Assembly (NCBI RefSeq): GCF_017833415.1
Contig: NZ_JAFICC010000009.1
Location: 124,001-188,000, forward strand
DNA from: Flavobacterium sp. 1355
Lineage (GTDB): Bacteria; Bacteroidota; Bacteroidia; Flavobacteriales; Flavobacteriaceae
Direction: 5' to 3'
DNA length: 64,000 nucleotides
The position numbers and the translations under genes are program-made. The notes below the pieces were generated by a model. That model was not told the DNA's origin. It ran no database searches and saw only the letters and a list, made by a program, of their open reading frames with translations. Each line of letters opens with the position of its first letter. Positions within the stretch are counted from its first letter, which is position 1. Of the stretch, positions 36,955 to 42,282 are shown one piece after another.

Positions 36955-36995
36955 AAATAATTAGTGCCTCCGAAGAATTTGGAAGCACTAATTTT
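36955..36995 (-). terminator. Terminator after PixA/AidA paralogue 2
   Basis: On the minus strand AATTAGTGCTTCC pairs with GGAGGCACTAATT (one mismatch) and is followed by TTATTTTATT. It lies about 20 bp past the stop of the 37016-37489 gene. Confidence 0.7.
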
Positions 36996-37015
36996 CAAAG
37001 TTTTGTTGCTAAATA

Positions 37016-37489
37016 TTATGCAGTACATGTTAAGAATGGATCCCACCAGTAATACTGCATAGGTGCGCCGCCCACAGATACTCCAATTTTAATTTGATAA
37101 GTACATTGCCCCTGAAGCATAGCAGTACCTAACCATTGGTATGACGAACTACTTGGTTGTTGTGCAGGCCATCCCCAATTTCCGAAAATATTAATTCCAT
37201 CAGAGATTTCAAAACCAACAATCTCAACTGTATCTCCTTGCTGTCCGGCTGCATCAATAGGGAAAGCATTAAATGCGATTCCAAAACCAGCAGTAACTTG
37301 TGAAGACAATTCAAGTCCGCCTTCTCCGTTACTACCACCTGCTGCATTGTTATCCATCATATATATTCCTGTTCCTGAATATGGACCAGAAGTTTGGCTA
37401 TATAAAAATACTGTGTCTACCGCAATGTTAATTACTCTTGCCGGAATTACAGGACCTGCACTAAAAGCTAAATTTGTTTTATTATTCAT
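37016..37489 (-). CDS. PixA/AidA-type inclusion-body family protein, paralogue 2
   Basis: 157 residues. The clearest PixA/AidA pattern in the cluster: INIAVDTVFLYSQ, then GTGIYMMDNNA, then GEGGLELSSQV, AFNAFPIDAAGQQGDTVEI and the C-terminal YYWWDPFLTC, where the family usually shows WDPxIT. The mid part (FPIDAAGQQGD) corresponds to LPIDPQFNGD of its neighbours, so all three are related. No signal peptide. Starts 23 bp after the previous gene, same message. Confidence 0.65.
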   Translation of the reverse strand: MNNKTNLAFSAGPVIPARVINIAVDTVFLYSQTSGPYSGTGIYMMDNNAAGGSNGEGGLELSSQVTAGFGIAFNAFPIDAAGQQGDTVEIVGFEISDGINIFGNWGWPAQQPSSSSYQWLGTAMLQGQCTYQIKIGVSVGGAPMQYYWWDPFLTCTA

Positions 37490-37512
37490 AATCTTATTTT
37501 TTAAATTAATTA

Positions 37513-37929
37513 TTATGCAGAAACTGGTACGATTGTAACAGGTAATGTAACTGTTATAGATTTTCCTCCTCCGTTAAAGCTAAATACTATATTAGAGTTC
37601 ACATTGCCACCAACAGTAGATGTTGTAAGTTGTCCTGTAAACAAATTAGGAAATCCCACAACCGGAGCTGGCGGAGTTGCCCAGCCAGATTGAGCTCCAA
37701 CCTGAGTAATTGTAAAATCACCATTAAATTGTGGATCGATTGGTAAAACCGACCAACATACGTTGCTTCCTGTAATTACTTGAGTTGTTAAATTGGCTGT
37801 CCCTTCTCCAGTAGATTGTTGACTTTTATTACTAACAGCATAACATCCGCTGGTAGTTCCTTGTTTAAGTGAATTGATATCTGCCCAAACTTGGACAAAA
37901 ACCGTACATTGGTTTGCAGGTATTGACAT
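37513..37929 (-). CDS. PixA/AidA-like protein, paralogue 3
   Basis: 138 residues, first gene of the promoter A message. Key pieces: CTVFVQVWADINSL, GCYAVSNKSQQSTGEGTANL, VCWSVLPIDPQFNGDFTI and a beta-rich end with VFSFNGGGKSITVTLPVTI. No signal peptide, few charged residues; probably an all-beta soluble protein. Closely related to the 36413-36868 protein. Confidence 0.6.
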   Translation of the reverse strand: MSIPANQCTVFVQVWADINSLKQGTTSGCYAVSNKSQQSTGEGTANLTTQVITGSNVCWSVLPIDPQFNGDFTITQVGAQSGWATPPAPVVGFPNLFTGQLTTSTVGGNVNSNIVFSFNGGGKSITVTLPVTIVPVSA

Positions 37930-38082
37930 AATTTTTTGATTTATTTTCCTTACTCTTAAGGCTTTTCAGGTTTCGCCTCGTTTTTTTAAGTGGGTTCTGC
38001 TCCACTTGTTTGATTTGTTTTCCAGATCTGAATATTTCTAAATAGATCTAAATGATGTTGATTTTCTTTCATTTTTCTATTT

Positions 38083-38114
38083 CAAAATTATATCAGATAC
38101 ATAGGTTTAGACAA
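38083..38114 (-). promoter_or_regulatory. Promoter A (PixA-like operon)
   Basis: On the minus strand TAATTTTG (38083-38090) is preceded by TTG (38112-38114) with a 21-bp spacer. Predicted start near 38078 gives a leader of about 150 bases to the ATG at 37929. Confidence 0.6.
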
Positions 38115-38143
38115 GAAAATGGTATGAGACGGAAATTCTTTGT
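38113..38143. promoter_or_regulatory. Shared 31-bp upstream element, copy A
   Basis: Same element as 36331-36361, 3 mismatches in 31. It starts 22 bp from the -7 box, as in copy B. The GTCATGA-type repeats are degenerate here: GGTATGA at 38121 and GTTACAA at 38142, again 21 bp apart. Confidence 0.75.
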
Positions 38144-38227
38144 TACAAAACATAAGAAAGAAGCTATAAGGATGTATTTATGATGGCAATCATTTAAAAA
38201 AATTCTCACTAAATTTATTTTTAAAAC

Positions 38228-38253
38228 AAACTTTCATTTATTTTTGAAAGTTT
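38228..38253. promoter_or_regulatory. Operator-like palindrome 1 of the GbsR-type regulator
   Basis: AAACTTTCA - 8 bases - TGAAAGTTT, a perfect 9-bp inverted repeat of 26 bp total. It covers the -33 box of the regulator's own promoter. The same palindrome with the same spacing recurs at 38796-38821. Confidence 0.75.
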
Positions 38254-38274
38254 AAAAACTTTTGTTTACATTTG
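38243..38274 (+). promoter_or_regulatory. Promoter of the GbsR-type gene
   Basis: TTTG (38243-38246), 20-bp spacer, TACATTTG (38267-38274). The -7 box ends 4 bp before the ATG at 38279, so the transcript may start at the start codon (leaderless). Confidence 0.6.
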
Positions 38275-38278
38275 AACT

Positions 38279-38782
38279 ATGGAATTCAAGGAAGCAAAAA
38301 ATAAATTCATTCAGACCTGGGGAGCTTTAGGTTCTCAGTGGGGAATTAATAAAACCATGGCGCAGATTCATGCTTTATTAATGGTCTCGAACGAAGCTGT
38401 TTCTATGGAAGATATTATGGACGAATTGCAAATTTCCCGCGGAAATGCCAGCATGAACTTACGAGCTTTAATGGATTGGGGAATTGTTTATAAAGAATAC
38501 AAAGCCGGAGAAAGAAGAGAATTTTTTACTGCCGAAAAAGATTTAGACGAACTGGCTGTAAAAATTTCAAGAGAAAGAAGCAAAAGAGAAATCAAACCTG
38601 CTCTTAAAATTTTAAAAGAAGTCTCGTCAATCTCAACAAAAGATTCAGCAGAAGAAAAACACTTTATCGATCAAACCAATAAATTGTATGATTTTGTTTT
38701 GAAAGCTGACAATATATTAGACAAAATGACTGAATTTAAAGAAAACTGGTTAGCACGCCTGGTTCTTAAAATCATGAAATAA
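38279..38782 (+). CDS. GbsR/MarR-type transcriptional regulator
   Basis: 167 residues. A winged-helix DNA-binding part at ~15-85 (KTMAQIHALLMVSNEAVSMED, MDELQISRGNASMNLRALMDWGIVYKEYK; read as MDELQISRGNAS and LRALMDWGIV) is followed by a helical dimerisation part. The WGALGSQWGINK start and RGNASMNLR are typical of the GbsR-like group. It is probably a repressor acting on its own promoter and on the membrane operon that follows, since both carry the same palindrome. The ligand is unknown. Confidence 0.78.
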   Translation: MEFKEAKNKFIQTWGALGSQWGINKTMAQIHALLMVSNEAVSMEDIMDELQISRGNASMNLRALMDWGIVYKEYKAGERREFFTAEKDLDELAVKISRERSKREIKPALKILKEVSSISTKDSAEEKHFIDQTNKLYDFVLKADNILDKMTEFKENWLARLVLKIMK

Positions 38783-38795
38783 AAAAATTTAACCA

Positions 38796-38821
38796 AAACT
38801 TTCATTTTTTTCTGAAAGTTT
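38796..38821. promoter_or_regulatory. Operator-like palindrome 2
   Basis: AAACTTTCA - 8 bases - TGAAAGTTT, the same arms and spacing as 38228-38253, ending 16 bp before the ATG at 38838. Confidence 0.75.
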
Positions 38822-38837
38822 AAAATAATCAATAACT

Positions 38838-39170
38838 ATGAAAACCATTAAAAACATCAACACATTTGCCATAGCACTTCCATTCGCAATTGCAATCACA
38901 TATCCAATTTTCACAGAGGGTGCCTTATTTTTTGCTGCATTATCAACTATGATTACAGGCTTTCTTCAACTTTCTATAGGAGTTAAACTATTGATTGACA
39001 ATCCACGAAACAGAAATTTACAGATTTACATGTCAGGTGTCATTTTCTTCTTTGGACTTTGGCTGGTAAATTCTCTAATTGATTATAATGACTTAATAAC
39101 TTACCTCTTATTTCCAATTCCTTTTATACTCGCTGTTTATCTATCATTATTAATCTATCAAAAAAAATAA
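38838..39170 (+). CDS. Small membrane protein, GbsR-type regulon
   Basis: 110 residues, four predicted membrane helices, Lys-capped C-terminus (LLIYQKK). Not recognised. First gene after operator 2; the next gene begins 2 bp downstream, so they form an operon. Confidence 0.6.
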   Translation: MKTIKNINTFAIALPFAIAITYPIFTEGALFFAALSTMITGFLQLSIGVKLLIDNPRNRNLQIYMSGVIFFFGLWLVNSLIDYNDLITYLLFPIPFILAVYLSLLIYQKK

Positions 39171-39172
39171 TC

Positions 39173-39520
39173 ATGAATCTCAACATTATTGGATACTTCG
39201 TATATCTCAGTGTTACGATTTTTATCATTATGAAAGTTGGGAAAATCTGCTACAGAAACGGCAATATTTATGTCGCAGAATTAATTCCGGACCATACCGA
39301 GATTTGTCAAAAAATCAATCGGGTTTTATTACTGGCCTACTATCTTTTAAACATTGGGTACTGTGCCATGACTTTGATTTCCTGGCAGAAAATTTCATCT
39401 GCAGCACAACTTATTGAAACGATAGGAGTCAGAACGGCAGTTATCATATTTATCATTTCAATCTTGCATTACCTGAATATTTTCATACTCACCAAATACA
39501 TTCAAAAACTAATTAAATAA
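39173..39520 (+). CDS. Small membrane protein, paralogue of the next gene
   Basis: 115 residues with three to four membrane helices. It aligns by eye with 39538-39924: KVGKICYRNGNIYVAEL / YVSKTLFKNGKIFMLDI and YYLLNIGYCAMTL / FYLLNIGFALMIL. Unknown function. It overlaps nothing and follows the first gene by 2 bp. Confidence 0.6.
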   Translation: MNLNIIGYFVYLSVTIFIIMKVGKICYRNGNIYVAELIPDHTEICQKINRVLLLAYYLLNIGYCAMTLISWQKISSAAQLIETIGVRTAVIIFIISILHYLNIFILTKYIQKLIK

Positions 39521-39537
39521 CACTAAACTTTAATATT

Positions 39538-39924
39538 ATGGAAACTACAAAAATTTTAATCGGTTACAGCATTTATTTACCAGTTGCATTATTTCTGACT
39601 TATTACGTTTCTAAAACACTTTTTAAAAACGGTAAAATCTTTATGCTTGACATTTTTAAAGGCAGGGAAGAAATTGCAGAAGCGACCAACAAACTTTTTG
39701 AAACGGGCTTTTATTTATTAAATATTGGTTTTGCGCTGATGATTTTAGAAATGCAGTTATATCGTGACAGTTATCAAGAATTAATTGAAAATTTGAGTTA
39801 TAAAATTGGAGGATTTTCTATTTATCTTGGCATAATGCTATTCTTTAATTTGTATTTCTTTTTTAGAGGAAAAAGAAAAGCAAAAGAAGCTCAAGTACAA
39901 GAAAGATTAGTTTTTAAAGCATAA
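39538..39924 (+). CDS. Small membrane protein, paralogue of the previous gene
   Basis: 128 residues, three to four helices, with a Lys/Arg-rich tail (FRGKRKAKEAQVQERLVFKA read as FRGKRKAKEA). Shares NG-K/N-I and FYLLNIGFALMIL with the gene before it, so the pair arose by tandem duplication. Last gene of the operon, followed by a terminator. Confidence 0.6.
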   Translation: METTKILIGYSIYLPVALFLTYYVSKTLFKNGKIFMLDIFKGREEIAEATNKLFETGFYLLNIGFALMILEMQLYRDSYQELIENLSYKIGGFSIYLGIMLFFNLYFFFRGKRKAKEAQVQERLVFKA

Positions 39925-39934
39925 TTTCATCCCC

Positions 39935-39967
39935 AAACCTAACAGGTTTTAAAAACCTGTTAGGTTT
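39935..39967 (+). terminator. Terminator of the membrane-protein operon
   Basis: AAACCTAACAGGTTTT pairs with AAAACCTGTTAGGTTT, a long near-perfect hairpin just past the stop at 39924. Confidence 0.75.
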
Positions 39968-40084
39968 AAATTTCAACAGGAACAAACATTCAAATGACAA
40001 AACTATAATCGCAGCCGGAACAGTTTTTAGGACACCTTTTAGTAAATCATTTCAAAAATAAATTTGGAGAAATTGTTCTGAGTG

Positions 40085-40245
40085 CTCCAGCGGAACATAA
40101 TATTTATAGAAAATATAAGAATATCTCGTTCAATTTAGCTCCAGCGGGACGTTATATTTTTTCTTTCTTATTCTAAAGCATTTCACCCCGCTGGGGTTTT
40201 ACACGTAACAAATACAAATCTATAAATATAACGTCCCGCCGGGAC
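40085..40245. repeat. CTCCAGCGGGACGTTATAT repeat element
   Basis: CTCCAGCGGAACATAATATTT (40085) and CTCCAGCGGGACGTTATATTT (from 40139) are direct copies; AAATATAACGTCCCGCCGGGA (about 40223-40244) is the inverted copy. A CCCCGCTGGGG palindrome sits at 40186-40196. The gap 39925-40259 has no gene. Confidence 0.7.
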
Positions 40246-40259
40246 TTAATTGTTAAAAA

Positions 40260-40709
40260 ATGACAACAATTTATCTCACAACAAAAATAAAAGCCCCTAA
40301 ACAAATTGTTTTTGATGCTTCAAGAAATATCGATATTCATCAGAAATCTGCTAGTCCTTCAAAAGAAAAAGCAATTGCAGGGGTAACTTCTGGTCTAATC
40401 AATTTAAACGAAACGGTAACCTGGCGCGGCAAACATTTTGGTCTTTATTTGACTCACAAAAGCAGAATCACAGCAATGAATTTTTATGATTTTTTTGTGG
40501 ATGAAATGGAACGCGGTAAATTCAAATATTTTAGACACGAACATATTTTTGAAGAAATAAATGGGTTTACAATCATGAAAGACAAACTTCAATATGAAAC
40601 TCCGTTTGGGATTTTTGGTGAATTATTTGATATTTTATTTCTCGAAAAACATCTTACAAACTTTCTTTTAGAACGAAATAAAACCTTAAAAGAAGTTTCT
40701 GAAATTTGA
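40260..40709 (+). CDS. SRPBCC-fold ligand-binding protein
   Basis: 149 residues. START/SRPBCC helix-grip pattern: YLTTKIKAPKQIVFDASRNIDIH (start KIKAPKQIVFDAS), TWRGKHFGLYLTHKSRIT, FEEINGFTIMKDKLQYETPFG and a long C-terminal helix LERNKTLKEV. Often called a cell-division-inhibitor-like protein; true ligand unknown. Cytoplasmic. Confidence 0.72.
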   Translation: MTTIYLTTKIKAPKQIVFDASRNIDIHQKSASPSKEKAIAGVTSGLINLNETVTWRGKHFGLYLTHKSRITAMNFYDFFVDEMERGKFKYFRHEHIFEEINGFTIMKDKLQYETPFGIFGELFDILFLEKHLTNFLLERNKTLKEVSEI

Positions 40710-40823
40710 ATAAAGCCCTGATATGATAAAAAAACTTTTTTGTTCTCATGCAGATTCAGCAGATTTGTCAGATTTTTGATTTTTTTAAATAGTGAGTTTG
40801 AAAATGACTTTTCTTTTTTACGG

Positions 40824-40917
40824 TTTGCGTGAGGGATAGAAACGGATAGCCCACAGCCTGACGAAGGAAGTGCGAGGACTTGGAGTGGATAGCCCGACCC
40901 GGAGTGGCACGCCCAAA
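40824..40917. repeat. GCGTGAGGGATAG repeat with GATAGCCCGAC and GCACGCCC pieces
   Basis: GCGTGAGGGATAG (40827-40839), GGATAGCCC, GTGGATAGCCCGACC and GGCACGCCC occur in the same order as at 58112-58205, where a terminator-like hairpin sits between them. It is not coding on either strand. Confidence 0.6.
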
Positions 40918-40924
40918 TTAAATT

Positions 40925-40949
40925 CCGATGCTTTAACATCGGTTTTTTT
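40925..40949 (+). terminator. Hairpin terminator after the repeat
   Basis: CCGATG-CTTTAA-CATCGG followed by seven T's, just past the repeat at 40824-40917. Confidence 0.7.
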
Positions 40950-40998
40950 ATGCTTATAATTATATTTAAAGAATTAAATAAGAAAATACACTTAAAAA

Positions 40999-41265
40999 AT
41001 GACTGTAATTAAAGATCAGATTATTGAAAACATTTGTTATACTGAACTAGTTTACCGCAGAATAAATAAAAAACTTAAAATTAACTTTAAAAAATCTGAA
41101 ATTGAAGAAATGCTTTTGGATATTTTAAAAACAACAGAAGAAAAATGGTGTCAGAAAATTGGAAAAAACTTTTATGTTTTAAATACTAAAAACAACATTA
41201 AAATCACTATAAATTCAAATACTTATAGAATCATTACAGTTGACAGGATCAAAAAATTAAAATAA
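40999..41265 (+). CDS. DUF3781 protein
   Basis: 88 residues. NICYTELVYRRINKKLKINF, then EEMLLDILKTTEEKW, then NIKITINSNTYRIITVDRI match the known shape of DUF3781 (function unknown). Cytoplasmic, basic. The last 9 bp overlap the convergent UbiA-like gene. Confidence 0.7.
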   Translation: MTVIKDQIIENICYTELVYRRINKKLKINFKKSEIEEMLLDILKTTEEKWCQKIGKNFYVLNTKNNIKITINSNTYRIITVDRIKKLK

Positions 41266-42063
41266 AGCAATCATCAGCCACCAAAAAACAGGAACGCTCT
41301 CGACCCAAAAAGAAGTATAATATTTAGACCTATTGGGATTTGCAAATGCAATAAACAGCATGAGCATAATTACCATGATGAGGTTGATCATGAGATCGTG
41401 AAAAGTAAAACTCAAAATACCCACAATCCAAAACGGAATCAATAGTATAAAGCCTAAGATTTTGGTTTTCCTGACGCCAATTGTCTGCGGTACGGTTTTT
41501 AAATGCGGATCGTCATTGGCCAGATCCAAAATTTCGAAAACCAGAATGAGCACAAAAACCAATACAAAACGCTGAATGCATTTGATAAAGAAATTAGCAG
41601 TAAATGGAATTTCGGCATTTATTACTGGCAAAACCAAAGTCGCTCCTACCCAGCAAAGTGCCACAATATAGATTTTTATGCCTGCCCAGTTTCTGGCATT
41701 TTTTCTGTTGGGGAAAAACGGAAGTGTATACAAAGCTGTAATGGCAAAAATTCCGAAAGAAACTATTTGGGTAATGCGCTGCAATTGAAAAAAATAATAA
41801 CCCACTAAAATCACCGAAAGAAAACTCAAAACAGCTATAATTTTGAGCTGTAATCCAATCGGTTTTTTCTGTATGCGAACTAACGCATCATATTTAACAA
41901 AATTATACCCCACAATTGTTCCGAAAAAAACGAACAAAGCCATAGGTTCATCATACTGAATATGAAACACATGAAATGTTACCCGAACGAGTGCATAACA
42001 CGATAAAGCCACATGTATACTGCTATTGAGGTAAAAATCTAATATAGACTTCAATAATTTCAT
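41257..42063 (-). CDS. UbiA-like multi-pass membrane protein
   Basis: 268 residues, seven to eight helices. The second UbiA-type motif is visible as DLANDDPHLKTVPQTIGVRKT; the first motif is weak (GYNFVKYDALVR, without a clean NDxxDxxxD). UbiA enzymes move polyprenyl or similar groups to acceptors; catalytic competence here is doubtful. Convergent with DUF3781, divergent from gcvP across 219 bp. Confidence 0.5.
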   Translation of the reverse strand: MKLLKSILDFYLNSSIHVALSCYALVRVTFHVFHIQYDEPMALFVFFGTIVGYNFVKYDALVRIQKKPIGLQLKIIAVLSFLSVILVGYYFFQLQRITQIVSFGIFAITALYTLPFFPNRKNARNWAGIKIYIVALCWVGATLVLPVINAEIPFTANFFIKCIQRFVLVFVLILVFEILDLANDDPHLKTVPQTIGVRKTKILGFILLIPFWIVGILSFTFHDLMINLIMVIMLMLFIAFANPNRSKYYTSFWVESVPVFWWLMIALF

Positions 42064-42282
42064 CCTTTAAATCTAATCAATTACTAACAAATCAACTCTT
42101 TGATTATAAATTTCATAAAAATTGAAGTTAAAAATACCTATTAAATTATTAATAATACTTAATTTTGCGCCACAAAAAAACAACACATTTACTATAAAAT
42201 GTAATAAACGTCGTGTAAACACTCAATTAGCTGAAAAATTACACTTGTAAATTGCATTGCTAAAAAAACTAGATAGCTACAA

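Larger units (their letters stand above)
37930..38278. other. 349-bp divergent regulatory gap
   Basis: It holds promoter A for the minus-strand PixA-like operon, copy A of the shared 31-bp element, a small hairpin AAGTGG-loop-CCACTT at 37989-38008 in the leader, and, at the right end, the operator and promoter of the GbsR-type gene. No gene is seen. Confidence 0.6.

Noticed and set aside
42168..42282. Glycine riboswitch upstream of gcvP
   Set aside because: The leader is short and AT-rich and lacks the conserved paired helices and GG-rich core of the glycine aptamer.
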